Assembly: GCA_002315275.1 (NCBI GenBank)
Contig: DCGN01000023.1
Location: forward strand, 1,156-10,204
Direction: 5' to 3'
Source of the DNA: Clostridiales bacterium UBA1777
GTDB lineage: Bacteria; Bacillota; Clostridia; Oscillospirales; Oscillospiraceae
DNA: 9,049 nt
This document shows positions 1-7,444 of the stretch, piece after piece. Positions within the stretch are counted from its first letter, which is position 1. Each line of letters opens with the position of its first letter. Made by a program: the position numbers and the translations under genes. Below the pieces are notes generated by a model. It was not told the origin of the DNA. It worked only from the letters and a program-made list of their open reading frames with translations, and did no database searches.

Positions 1-2826
1 AAGATAGTCGGTCTTGCGAAGAGCCCGCGCTATATCAGCAATGAAAGAGGCAGCACGGCTCTCGCTTCGGGCAGGATAGAGGCGTTCGTGCTCGTGCCGG
101 AGGAGACTTTTGACTCCGAGGTGTTTCACGAGATATTGCTCTATTGCGATCTGCCCGGTGAAATATTCTCATCGGAATACAGCAATGCGCGCGACGGTAT
201 TGAAGCTGATGTGAGCAGACTTCTGAACAAATGCGGCGCGGCGCGATACAAGGAGCTGTACGTCTCCGCGATGGACAAGGTCAACGATGCGCAAGCCGAG
301 ATAAATGACGGCTGGACGGAGTACGAGGACGGCTGTATGACGGCCGAAGAGGAGCTCAAAAAGGCGTGGGCAACGCTTGACAATTCCGAGAAAGAGCTTT
401 ACGCGGGCGAGGCAACGCTTTCCGAAAAAGAGCGCGAGCTTGAAGCGGGAGCGGAAAAGATAGCCGCGGGCCGCGCAGAGCTCGATGCCGGCGAGGCGGA
501 GATCAATTCAAAGCGTGTCGAGCTTGAGGCAGGAAAGCTTCAGCTCGCGGCGGGCGAGGCGCAGGTCGTGCTTGCAGAGACCTATGCAGGCACAAAGCGC
601 AGCTCTTTTGAATCACGCAAGGCAACAGGAACGGCCATATATCAGCAGCGCGTTGAAACGTATACGGCGCGCGTGGCCTCGCTGCAGGCGGAGATTTCCG
701 CGCTTGATCCGGAGAGCTTCGGATACTCGCTCAGATACGCGAATCTTTCAACGTCGCTTAAGCTTGCGCAGAATGAGCTCGCCGACGCGCAAAGCGACCT
801 TGCATCGGCTCTGTCGCGATACACAGCCGACGAGACCGATGTCATTGAGGCTGAAAATACGGCTGCGGCGGCGAGAGCGGAGTTCAACGCCGGCAAAGCG
901 CAGCTCGAGGCCGGCGAAGCACAGCTCAACGCTGCCATGGCGCAGATCACCGCAGGCAGGGAGGAGCTTGATGCGGCAGAGGCGCAGTTAAATGACGGCA
1001 GAGAGCAGCTCAAGGATGCCAAGGCAGAGCTCGAGTCGGGGAAGGCGCAGATAGAAGACGGAAAGCAGAAGCTCAGGCAATCCGAGGCCGACACGGAAAA
1101 AGAGCTTGCCGATGCAAAGGCAAAGCTTGAGGACGGCGAAAAAGAGCTTGCCGAGGCACGCGAGGCAATAAAAGATAAGCTCAAGCTTACGGTGTACACT
1201 CTCACGAGAGAGGAAAACTCCGGCCTCGTCACATTTGATAACGACACGGATATCGTCACAGCCGTTGCGAGAGCGTTTCCGATATTCTTCGTGCTTATTG
1301 CCGCGCTCGTATGCATCACCACGATGACGCGTATGATAAACGACGAGCGCACCCAGATCGGCACGCTGAAGGCGATGGGATGGTCATCCTCCCGCATAAT
1401 GGCGAAGTATTTGTGGTATTCCGTCAGCGCGGCCCTCATCGGCTGCTTGCTCGGCTTCCTCCTCGGCGTGACAGTCATTCCGTATGTTGTATGGTTCGCA
1501 TATAATATTATCTACAATTATAATGACCTGCAGTTCAGATTCGATATAATGATGCAGCTTCTGAGCCTCGCGGTGTCGGTGACCTGTATTGCGGTCGTCA
1601 CGGTGTTTACCTGCAAGAAGGAGCTCAACGAGGTCCCCGCAGAGCTCATCCGACCGAAAGCACCTGCTGCCGGCAAGAGGATAATCCTCGAGAGGGTCAC
1701 GCCGCTGTGGTCAAGGCTGTCGTTCCTCGCAAAGACAACTCTTCGGAGCGCATTCCGCTATCCGGCACGAGTGCTGATGATGCTCCTCGGCATCGGCGGA
1801 TGCACCGCGCTCATTATAGCGGGTCTCGGAGCGGAGGACTCGATCGTCCATGTGCTCGATTTTCAGTACGGCGATGTCGCGCTGTACGAGATGACAGTGA
1901 GCTACGATTCCGAGAGGGACGGTGCGGATGATGAGATAAGCGCCATGCTCGCCGGCAAGACCACGGACTATGCTCTCGTTTCGGAAAACGAGGCGAAGCT
2001 GACCTTTGAGGATACGGACCGCAGCGTCAAGCTCGTTTCGGCTGACGAAGGTGACTTCGCCGGAATAAGAAGCTTCCGCGACGGTGACGGAGAGCTTCGC
2101 TATCCCGGTAACGGCGAGGCGATAATCACAAAGCGCATGGCGGAGATACTGCGTATTTCCATCGGAGATACTGTCACGGTGGCAATAGAGGACGGGGAAA
2201 CGCTTTCCCTCAATGTCACGGGCATCTGCAAGAACTATTTGAACCACTTCGTCTTCGTCAACCGCGAAACGGCGGGCTATCTCGCCAATAACACTGCGCT
2301 CGTCTGTACGGATGCTGAGGATGAGGGCGAGGCGCTTGCGGCATCGCTTCGCGCGGAGGATGCCGTCACCTACGTCTCCCTTGCAAAGCAGGAACGCGAG
2401 ATGATGGAAAGCTCAATGGGCAGTATTGACACCGTTGTGCTGTTGATAGTCGGCTGCGCGGCGGCACTCGCGCTCATTACGATCTACAACCTCACGAATA
2501 TCAACATCATGGAGCGCATCCGCGAGATAGCAACGGTCAAGGTGCTTGGCTTCACCCCCGGCGAAACGGCAAAGTACATCCTCAGCGAAAATCTCCTGCT
2601 GTGCTTCCTCGGCGCAGCGGTCGGCCTTCTGCTCGGAAAGCTCCTGCACCGGTTCGTCATGGAGCTCGTTACTGTGGAGTATCTCTGCTTTGAGATACGT
2701 ATAGAGCCGACAAGCTATCTTATTGCGTTCGTTGTCACGATGGTGTTCGCGGTGATCGCAAACAATCTGATGCGGCCGAAGCTTGAAAAGGTGAACATGG
2801 CCGAATCGCTCAAGAGCGTAGAATAA
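1..2826 (+). CDS. FtsX-family ABC transporter permease with large extracytoplasmic coiled coil (5' end outside window)
   Basis: The reading frame is open from base 1, so the gene begins to the left; the first in-frame ATG at 88 is internal. The visible 941 codons hold the end of a first extracytoplasmic domain (about 1-350), a long Ala/Glu/Gly-rich coiled coil (about 350-1190), three membrane helices (about 1276-1326, 1408-1512, 1550-1614) forming the first FtsX domain, a fourth helix (about 1756-1836), a second extracytoplasmic MacB-like domain (about 1840-2425), and three final helices (about 2431-2508, 2575-2660, 2710-2772) forming the second FtsX domain. Cytoplasmic loops NDERTQIGTLKAMG and MERIREIATVKVLGF are typical of FtsX permeases. 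Proteins of this family work with a separate ATPase, usually encoded next door, in export or envelope remodelling rather than import. The coiled coil has two runs of heptads with Gly/Ala at a fixed position, a pattern common in Firmicute permeases of this class. The substrate is unknown. The gene ends at a strong terminator. Confidence 0.9.
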   Translation, partial: KIVGLAKSPRYISNERGSTALASGRIEAFVLVPEETFDSEVFHEILLYCDLPGEIFSSEYSNARDGIEADVSRLLNKCGAARYKELYVSAMDKVNDAQAEINDGWTEYEDGCMTAEEELKKAWATLDNSEKELYAGEATLSEKERELEAGAEKIAAGRAELDAGEAEINSKRVELEAGKLQLAAGEAQVVLAETYAGTKRSSFESRKATGTAIYQQRVETYTARVASLQAEISALDPESFGYSLRYANLSTSLKLAQNELADAQSDLASALSRYTADETDVIEAENTAAAARAEFNAGKAQLEAGEAQLNAAMAQITAGREELDAAEAQLNDGREQLKDAKAELESGKAQIEDGKQKLRQSEADTEKELADAKAKLEDGEKELAEAREAIKDKLKLTVYTLTREENSGLVTFDNDTDIVTAVARAFPIFFVLIAALVCITTMTRMINDERTQIGTLKAMGWSSSRIMAKYLWYSVSAALIGCLLGFLLGVTVIPYVVWFAYNIIYNYNDLQFRFDIMMQLLSLAVSVTCIAVVTVFTCKKELNEVPAELIRPKAPAAGKRIILERVTPLWSRLSFLAKTTLRSAFRYPARVLMMLLGIGGCTALIIAGLGAEDSIVHVLDFQYGDVALYEMTVSYDSERDGADDEISAMLAGKTTDYALVSENEAKLTFEDTDRSVKLVSADEGDFAGIRSFRDGDGELRYPGNGEAIITKRMAEILRISIGDTVTVAIEDGETLSLNVTGICKNYLNHFVFVNRETAGYLANNTALVCTDAEDEGEALAASLRAEDAVTYVSLAKQEREMMESSMGSIDTVVLLIVGCAAALALITIYNLTNINIMERIREIATVKVLGFTPGETAKYILSENLLLCFLGAAVGLLLGKLLHRFVMELVTVEYLCFEIRIEPTSYLIAFVVTMVFAVIANNLMRPKLEKVNMAESLKSVE
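403..1077 (+). repeat. Two protein-level heptad arrays within the permease coiled coil
   Basis: Bases 403-570 encode eight unbroken heptads and bases 889-1077 encode nine. The pattern is roughly (A/D/S)-(G/A)-x-x-(Q/E)-(L/I)-x, for example AGRAELD, AGEAEIN, AGKAQLE and DGREQLK. A 106-codon linker (571-888), itself mostly helical and containing a possible turn near SALDPESFGYS, separates them. The layout suits an antiparallel helical hairpin or stalk projecting from the membrane between the first and second helices of the permease. DNA conservation between repeats is modest (recurring GCxGGC and CAGCTC), so this is a protein periodicity more than a DNA repeat. Confidence 0.75.
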
Positions 2827-2833
2827 AAGACAG

Positions 2834-2880
2834 AAAAGGATATGATAGAAACCGTTTAGGCAGCTATCATATCCTTTTTT
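2834..2880 (+). terminator. Rho-independent terminator after ABC permease, probably shared with the convergent operon
   Basis: A perfect 15-bp inverted repeat (arms 2834-2848 and 2864-2878, core AGGATATGATAG / CTATCATATCCT) with a 15-nt loop ends in a T-run on the plus strand, 7 nt after the permease stop codon. On the minus strand the same stem is followed by a T-rich stretch, so it can also end the convergent cluster whose last gene stops at 2935. Confidence 0.9.
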
Positions 2881-2934
2881 ATATCCGTAATTTTAGGCAG
2901 AGAATGCATCAATGCGTTGAACGTGCTTGAAGCA

Positions 2935-3357
2935 TCAGTCCGGCTTTTGCTCCAGAACACGGCTTACAGGCACCCAGCCAATATATTTCGGACTGTCACC
3001 GGTCCCGTATGCTTTCAATTTCTCGATGTCCCTGTAGCCGTCGACCCTGACGGTGTCCCAGGCGTGGATTACAGTTCCGTCACCGCGGCTTATGCCGCAA
3101 TGCCCCCAATTGACGGGCCCGTTTTCACTTTGGCACAGGCAGTCATAGAAAACGAACGCACCGAGCTCAGGCTCGTCCGTGCGTATCGCGTCGCTGTAAA
3201 GCTCGGCAGATTCCTTGGCACTGTCTCCGCCGAATATCTCTATATCGTTGCCGAGCTCAAGCGCGTCCTCAATAAAGGAAAGACACCAGCCCGTATACTC
3301 TTCCGAGCCGAGCTTACCGTAAGCCCAATCAAGCATGTTTTTGATTATTTGTTCCAT
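2935..3357 (-). CDS. NlpC/P60-like (papain-fold) cysteine hydrolase, small, no signal peptide
   Basis: A 140-residue protein with the motif order of NlpC/P60-type hydrolases: a nucleophile Cys25 at the start of a helix (YTGWCLSFIEDA), a central beta strand ELGAFVFYD (about residues 65-72), His86 in WGHCGISRGDG, and VIHAWD (His98) where the family usually has its 'IHA' segment. Relatives cut peptide or amide bonds, typically in cell wall peptides. There is no signal peptide or membrane segment, so the protein looks cytoplasmic unless released by lysis or a non-classical route. It is the last gene of the minus-strand cluster, 72 nt after the PIG-L gene. The ATG at 3357 is the first in frame. 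Purine-rich ribosome sites (AAGGA complement at 3372-3376, GGAG complement at 3377-3380) lie 13-19 nt upstream, longer than usual, so translation may be modest. The fold assignment rests on motifs only; the substrate is unknown. Confidence 0.72.
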   Translation of the reverse strand: MEQIIKNMLDWAYGKLGSEEYTGWCLSFIEDALELGNDIEIFGGDSAKESAELYSDAIRTDEPELGAFVFYDCLCQSENGPVNWGHCGISRGDGTVIHAWDTVRVDGYRDIEKLKAYGTGDSPKYIGWVPVSRVLEQKPD

Positions 3358-3429
3358 TATATCTTTATGATCCTTTCTCCTTTTTTAAGACGCTGTCGGA
3401 GAGCTGAAGTATTTGAATTTGATGCCGTA

Positions 3430-4203
3430 TCAGTTTCCGCTCTCGGGAAGACAGTGCATATTGACGTCGCCGAGCACGCGGAAGCCCTCTGCGGTTTTAC
3501 ACAGATTTCTCACGCCGTAGTCGTAGGCCTTGAGCTTCAGATACGTGCTTATCATCTTGACGTCGCTGCCGCCCTGCGGAAACTGACTGCGGTGATTTGA
3601 GAAGATCGCATCAAGCTGAGCATCGAGGAAGCCCGTTGTATTGATATAGCGGTTCGGCTTCGCCGTGAAATAAAAACCGATCGCCGCAACGGGGGCGCTT
3701 TCTGCCCCGAGTGAGGCCATGATTCCCGGGTACGGTGCGAAGCAGGCAAGCTCCTTGCATGCTCTGCCTGTGTTCAGATGGTCGCTGTGGCACTCGCTGT
3801 CCGCATCGGGGTCGGGGCAGAGAATCATATCCGGCTTCAACTCTCCGATGACGGAGGCAATGCCGCGCTTCATCTCATCTATTGTATACTGAGCCCCGTC
3901 ACTCAGCCCGAGAAATCTCACGGATGTCGCTCCGAGAGCCTTTGCAGAAGCCTCAGACTCGGCCATGCGGCATTTCGCGAGCTCGTCGCCGTGTATATCC
4001 GTATGTCCGTCACCGTAGCGCCCGTCCGTGCAGATGAGAAAGTGTACCTCCTTGCCCATTGAGGCAAGCTTCGCTGCCGCTGCACCCGCGCCGATCTCGA
4101 TATCGTCGGGATGCGGCCCGACGAACAGATAACGCCCGAAGCTCTCTATCTTAGGAGCGGGAGCGGCAAATTTCATTATCGTTTTAAGAAGGCTCATTTT
4201 CAT
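3430..4203 (-). CDS. PIG-L/LmbE-family zinc-dependent de-N-acetylase
   Basis: A 257-residue protein with the two hallmarks of the PIG-L family (PF02585): GPHPDDIEIGAG at residues 29-40 and CHSDHLNTGR at 138-147. By family precedent His31, Asp34 and His142 bind the zinc and Asp33 is the catalytic base. Relatives remove acetyl groups from N-acetylglucosamine conjugates (GlcNAc-PI, the mycothiol and bacillithiol precursors, some antibiotics and glycans). It does not closely resemble BshB in its motif surroundings, so I do not assign a thiol pathway. It has no signal peptide. It lies 15 nt downstream of the hydrogenase stop codon, so it is almost certainly co-transcribed. The start is uncertain: for the ATG at 4203 no ribosome site is clear, while a second in-frame ATG at 4197 has AGAAG 7 nt upstream, so the protein may be two residues shorter. 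Confidence 0.88.
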   Translation of the reverse strand: MKMSLLKTIMKFAAPAPKIESFGRYLFVGPHPDDIEIGAGAAAAKLASMGKEVHFLICTDGRYGDGHTDIHGDELAKCRMAESEASAKALGATSVRFLGLSDGAQYTIDEMKRGIASVIGELKPDMILCPDPDADSECHSDHLNTGRACKELACFAPYPGIMASLGAESAPVAAIGFYFTAKPNRYINTTGFLDAQLDAIFSNHRSQFPQGGSDVKMISTYLKLKAYDYGVRNLCKTAEGFRVLGDVNMHCLPESGN

Positions 4204-4218
4204 ACTTCTGCGCTGCGC

Positions 4219-5742
4219 TCACAGTTCAAGCTTTTCAAGCTCTTCAACAAGGTCTGTATATCTGCTTTCAAAGCTGTATACACGCTTGGATTCCTTCTTC
4301 TGCTTTTCGACAGCAGCGACGGACTTGTTCACCGGCTGAAGCGTGCCCGCACCCGCGACACAGCCGCCGGGGCAGGCCATGCCTTCTATTATATAACCGT
4401 TGTACTTTCCCGCTTTTGCAAGCGCGGCAAGCTTCTTGCAGTTATCGAGCCCCTCGGCTAAGACCATCTTCGGCTCAATATCCGGGTAGAGCTTCTCCAT
4501 CGAGTTTTTCACGGCTGCCGCAACACCGCCGCTGACGGCAAAGCCTCTGCCGTCAGCCGATGCACCGTGCTGATAGTCGGCGGACTCGAGCTTTGCGGGA
4601 TCAACACCCTTAGCCTCGAGCATTCCCGCGACCTCCTCATAGGTCAGCACAAAATCAACGTCGCTTCTGATGTCCTCGCGCATCGCCTCGAGCTTCTTTG
4701 CGGCGCACGGGCCGACAAAAACCACTCTGCTCTGCGGATGCTTGCGCTTGACGAAGCGAGCCGTGAGCACCATCGGCGTAAGGGACATGGATATGCAGCC
4801 CTCGAGCGAGGGATACTGGCGCTTTATCATCTCTATCCATGCGGGGCAGCAGGACGTGGCCATAAAGGGGATCTTGCTCGGAACCTCCTCAACATACTTG
4901 CGCGTCTCATCAACGGCGCAAATATCAGCGCCGATGGCGACCTCGATAACGTGAGCGAAGCCCAAGGCCTTCAGCGCGCTGCGGAGCTTGTCGGGGGTGT
5001 ACCCGGCACCGAACTGCCCGACTATCGAGGGAGCGACCGCGGCAACAACGGGCGTGCCGCTCTTGATCGCCTGAATGCACTGGAATATCTGCGATTTGTC
5101 TGCGATTGCACCGAACGGACAGCTCACAAGGCATTGTCCGCAGGATACGCACTTGTCATAGTCAATGTCTGCGCGGCCGTGCTCGTCAGAGCGGATGGCC
5201 TTCATCCCGCAGGCGGCGGCGCATGGGCGCTCTTGCTTCACAATCGCATGATACGGGCACGCGCCGATACATTTTCCGCATTTGATGCAGATGCTCTGGT
5301 CTATCACAGACTTGCCGCCCTTAACGGAGACGGCGCCCTTCGGGCAGACCTCGCTGCACGGATGGGAAAGACAGCCTTGGCATATATCCGTAACGTGCAC
5401 AACGTTATCGGGGCAGGAGTTGCAGGCAAACTTGATTACGTTTACAAGAGGCGGAGTGTAGTAGGTCTCGGATTTCGTCGCGGCCTCCGCTCCGTCGGAC
5501 ACGGGACCTTGCTCACTTGCGCTGCGCAGAGGCAGGCCCATTGCAAGGCGCAGCCTCTCGGCAACTATGGCGCGCTCAAGAAAAACGCTTTCCCGGTAGA
5601 TCGATATCTCGCCGGGGATGACCTTGTAGGGTATGGAATTGAGTTCATCGAGTTTTCCGCCGTCATATGAGTATGCAAGCCTTGCAACCTCGGCAAAGAT
5701 CATTCTTCTGATATTGCTCACGGAATTTGTTATGCCCTTCAT
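4219..5742 (-). CDS. Monomeric [FeFe] hydrogenase, group-B-like, with N-terminal 4Fe-4S clusters
   Basis: A 507-residue iron hydrogenase. The N-terminal ~100 residues (SIPYKVIPG, ISIYRESVFLERAIVAERLR) match the distinctive leader of the group B1 family (TIGR04105-like). Next comes a Cys-rich ferredoxin region: CNSC 107-110, Cys121/124/129/133, CIKCGKC with Cys162, Cys174/178, and CVSCGQC with Cys208, enough for several 4Fe-4S clusters. The H-cluster domain carries all three signatures: L1 ATSCCPAW (Cys298 and Cys299), L2 VGPCAAKKLE (Cys346) and L3 EGMACPGGCVAGAG (Cys457 and Cys461). By family precedent Cys299, 346, 457 and 461 hold the H-cluster and Cys298 relays protons, so the enzyme should be active. 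It should evolve or oxidise H2 with ferredoxin-like partners in the cytoplasm. No HydE/F/G maturase genes are in the window. AGG-rich ribosome site GGAGG (complement of 5748-5752) lies 5 nt before the ATG. It heads the minus-strand cluster. Confidence 0.93.
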   Translation of the reverse strand: MKGITNSVSNIRRMIFAEVARLAYSYDGGKLDELNSIPYKVIPGEISIYRESVFLERAIVAERLRLAMGLPLRSASEQGPVSDGAEAATKSETYYTPPLVNVIKFACNSCPDNVVHVTDICQGCLSHPCSEVCPKGAVSVKGGKSVIDQSICIKCGKCIGACPYHAIVKQERPCAAACGMKAIRSDEHGRADIDYDKCVSCGQCLVSCPFGAIADKSQIFQCIQAIKSGTPVVAAVAPSIVGQFGAGYTPDKLRSALKALGFAHVIEVAIGADICAVDETRKYVEEVPSKIPFMATSCCPAWIEMIKRQYPSLEGCISMSLTPMVLTARFVKRKHPQSRVVFVGPCAAKKLEAMREDIRSDVDFVLTYEEVAGMLEAKGVDPAKLESADYQHGASADGRGFAVSGGVAAAVKNSMEKLYPDIEPKMVLAEGLDNCKKLAALAKAGKYNGYIIEGMACPGGCVAGAGTLQPVNKSVAAVEKQKKESKRVYSFESRYTDLVEELEKLEL

Positions 5743-5770
5743 ATCTGCCTCCGAAACACTTGTTTTTTAC

Positions 5771-5799
5771 AGTATACCATATGTTATCGGTTTATTCCA
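5771..5799 (-). promoter_or_regulatory. Extended -10 sigma-A promoter for the hydrogenase cluster
   Basis: On the minus strand TATACT (5771-5776) is preceded by TGG (5777-5779), making an extended -10 element. The -35 position (5794-5799, TGGAAT) matches TTGACA poorly, as extended -10 promoters often do. Transcription would start near 5764, giving a leader of about 20 nt that holds the GGAGG ribosome site. Confidence 0.6.
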
Positions 5800-5813
5800 T
5801 ATAAAACGCACAC

Positions 5814-5842
5814 TTGAATATGAATTTGAGATATAATATAAT
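5814..5842 (+). promoter_or_regulatory. Sigma-A promoter for the HAD/alpha-beta hydrolase operon
   Basis: TTGAAT at 5814-5819 and TATAAT at 5837-5842 are separated by exactly 17 bp. Transcription would begin near 5849, about 25 nt before the ATG at 5874. It sits back to back with the hydrogenase promoter without overlapping it. Confidence 0.8.
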
Positions 5843-5860
5843 GTTACCAAATACAGACAT

Positions 5861-5866
5861 GAGGAG
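5861..5866 (+). promoter_or_regulatory. Ribosome binding site deciding the HAD gene start
   Basis: GAGGAG ends 7 nt before the ATG at 5874. It lies downstream of the promoter, whereas the longer in-frame ATG at 5814 overlaps the -35 box and cannot be in the mRNA. Confidence 0.85.
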
Positions 5867-5873
5867 TACCGAT

Positions 5874-6581
5874 ATGAGCAAGTTAAAATATCTGATCTTC
5901 GATGTTGACAATACTCTTCTCGACTTTGACGTTTCGTTTATGAACAGCGAAAGAGCTGTAGCAAAGGCCGCCGGCATACCTATCACGGATGAATACTTTG
6001 AGACGGACAACGGGTTCATGTGGAAAGCGTGGGATGAGTTCGGCTTGAATGACACTTCGCTTCCGGAAAATCAGGAAGATTACCACCTGAAATACCGCAT
6101 CTATGCCGCGAGGCACTACGAGTATCTTGCGGAAAAGTATAAGGTGGACATTGATCCGTTTAAGATGGTCACTGTATTTCTCAATGCTTTGGCAGACACT
6201 CATTATACAATGGAAAAGGAAACGCTCGAGGTATATAAGGCGCTGTCCGAGAAGTATAAAATAGTCATTGCGACGAACTCTGTTTTTGAGGTGTCGCGCA
6301 GGCTTGATATATTTCGCCCGTATACATATAAGATATTTATATCAGATGAGCTCCATTGCATTAAGCCGTCGCCGGATTTCTTCAACGCTGTGATCAAAGG
6401 TCTTGACTGCTCACCTGACGAGTGCCTCATGATAGGCGATTCTGTGGGCAACGATATCATCGGCGCTAAGAGGGCGGGCATGAAAACCTGCTGGTACAAG
6501 CGTATGAAACCGAATTCCGAAAACACCGAGGCCGATTTTGCGATCGTGTCTATGCTCGAGCTGAAGGAAAAGCTTTTATAA
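5874..6581 (+). CDS. HAD-family hydrolase, YjjG/YfnB-like (probable nucleotidase or small-phosphate phosphatase)
   Basis: A 235-residue haloacid dehalogenase superfamily phosphatase, numbered from the ATG at 5874. All four HAD motifs are present: motif I FDVDNTLLDF with nucleophile Asp10 and acid/base Asp12; motif II VIATNS with Thr134; motif III Lys164 in IKPSPDFF; motif IV MIGDSVGNDIIGAKRAG with Asp189 and Asp194 for Mg2+. Residues ~15-95 form a helical C1 cap, as in subfamily IA. The start, the DNTLLDF wording and the C-terminal GAKRAGMKTCWY fit YjjG/YfnB-like proteins, some of which dephosphorylate pyrimidine nucleoside monophosphates; the actual substrate here is inferred only. It is cytoplasmic, with no signal peptide. 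The alpha/beta hydrolase follows after 23 nt, so the two form an operon. The longer ORF from 5814 is rejected because it would begin inside the promoter. Confidence 0.9.
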   Translation: MSKLKYLIFDVDNTLLDFDVSFMNSERAVAKAAGIPITDEYFETDNGFMWKAWDEFGLNDTSLPENQEDYHLKYRIYAARHYEYLAEKYKVDIDPFKMVTVFLNALADTHYTMEKETLEVYKALSEKYKIVIATNSVFEVSRRLDIFRPYTYKIFISDELHCIKPSPDFFNAVIKGLDCSPDECLMIGDSVGNDIIGAKRAGMKTCWYKRMKPNSENTEADFAIVSMLELKEKLL

Positions 6582-6604
6582 ACTGATTAGGAGATAAACA
6601 GCTG

Positions 6605-7399
6605 ATGTCCATAATTGAAACAGTAACAGGTAATGGCTCGGAAATGAAATGCACCGTGTTCGGTACTGGCGCAAAGCAGATGGTGATGATCCCGGGCCTC
6701 TCGATAACGGGAGTCTGGGAGCTTGCGGAGCAGGTAGCTGAGGCATATTCCTGCTTCTGCGAGGAATACACTGTTTATCTTTTCGACAGATGCGATGAGA
6801 TACCGGCGGGATACACAATGAACGGCATGGCCGAGGACGCGGCGGCGGGCATGAAAGCGCTCGGTATCAAAAGCGCGTACGTTTTCGGCGCGTCTCAGGG
6901 CGGTATGATCGCCTTATATATTGCGGAACACTATCCCGAGCTTGTGAAGAGCCTGGCTGTCTGCTCAACGAGTGCTCTGATCCGTGACGATTTCCGCGAG
7001 GTCTGCGCGAACTGGAATAGATTTGCCCTCAAAAAGGACAGCAAAGGACTCGCAAAGTATTTCTATGAGGTATTGTTTTCCGACAAGACAATGACCGAGT
7101 ACGGCGAGGCGATGCTTGCGGATGTTCCCGAGTATTCAGATGCGCAGCTTGCCCGTTTCATCAACCTTGTCAAAGCATTTGAATCGCTCAATATTAAAGA
7201 CGGCCTGAAGTATATCAAGTGCCCCGTGCTTGTTGCTGCCGCTCTGAATGACAGAGTTTTCGGATATTATGCCTCCGAAGAACTGGCGGAGGAGCTCAAC
7301 TGTGAGCTTGTGACCTACGGTGAAGGCTTCGGTCATGCCGTATATGACGAAGCGCCCGATTTCAAAACCAAGCTCATGAATTTTTTCAACAACACCTGA
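6605..7399 (+). CDS. Alpha/beta-fold hydrolase
   Basis: A 264-residue alpha/beta hydrolase of usual single-domain length. The nucleophile elbow is VFGASQGGM with Ser97; the strand-and-acid segment VLVAAALNDRVFG supplies Asp216; GEGFGHAVYDEAP supplies His244. MIPGLSITG (residues 28-36) is the oxyanion loop region usually seen as HGxx in the family. A cap region spans about 124-198. Such enzymes hydrolyse esters, lactones, thioesters or similar bonds; nothing in the sequence identifies the substrate. It has no signal peptide, so it is cytoplasmic. AGGAG (6589-6593) lies 11 nt before the ATG, slightly far but the only good site. It is the second gene of the operon with the HAD phosphatase and is followed by a strong terminator 13 nt after its stop codon. 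Confidence 0.88.
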   Translation: MSIIETVTGNGSEMKCTVFGTGAKQMVMIPGLSITGVWELAEQVAEAYSCFCEEYTVYLFDRCDEIPAGYTMNGMAEDAAAGMKALGIKSAYVFGASQGGMIALYIAEHYPELVKSLAVCSTSALIRDDFREVCANWNRFALKKDSKGLAKYFYEVLFSDKTMTEYGEAMLADVPEYSDAQLARFINLVKAFESLNIKDGLKYIKCPVLVAAALNDRVFGYYASEELAEELNCELVTYGEGFGHAVYDEAPDFKTKLMNFFNNT

Positions 7400-7427
7400 A
7401 TATAACCTCTTCCACCCACACAGACTA
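7398..7427 (+). promoter_or_regulatory. Candidate sporulation (sigma-F/sigma-G type) promoter for sleB
   Basis: GAATA at 7398-7402 matches the forespore -35 consensus GNATR, and CAGACTA at 7421-7427 matches CATnnTA except for one base. The spacer is 18 bp. Transcription would begin near 7434, inside the right arm of the terminator hairpin. Known sleB genes of Bacillus are sigma-G dependent, which makes the position plausible, but the motif is short and may be chance. Confidence 0.35.
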
Positions 7428-7444
7428 TGTGTGGGTGATTTTTT
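7413..7444 (+). terminator. Rho-independent terminator after alpha/beta hydrolase, abutting sleB
   Basis: A perfect 10-bp stem CACCCACACA (7413-7422) / TGTGTGGGTG (7428-7437) with a 5-nt GACTA loop is followed by a run of six T (7439-7444). The sleB ATG is the very next base. The right arm and following bases also contain the probable sleB ribosome site. Confidence 0.92.
7434..7439 (+). promoter_or_regulatory. Probable sleB ribosome binding site embedded in terminator stem
   Basis: GGTGAT is exactly complementary to part of the 16S rRNA 3' end (within GGAGGTGATC) and ends 5 nt before the ATG. Four of its six bases pair in the terminator hairpin, so it would be masked in read-through transcripts. 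Confidence 0.5.

Noticed and set aside
642..1478. A Ser/Ala-rich 278-codon minus-strand frame within the permease
   Set aside because: Its composition is just the antisense of the repetitive coiled-coil codons; no start signals.
3355..3380. A TATAAT on the minus strand just before the NlpC-like gene as its own promoter
   Set aside because: It overlaps the ATG itself and has no -35 box at the right distance.
2917..3600. A 227-codon plus-strand frame across the NlpC-like and PIG-L genes
   Set aside because: It spans two real minus-strand genes and their intergenic gap and encodes nothing recognisable.
4567..5670. A 367-codon open frame on the plus strand inside the hydrogenase gene
   Set aside because: It is exactly antisense to a protein with clear H-cluster and ferredoxin motifs; it has no ribosome site or recognisable domain and arises from the GC-rich codon pattern.
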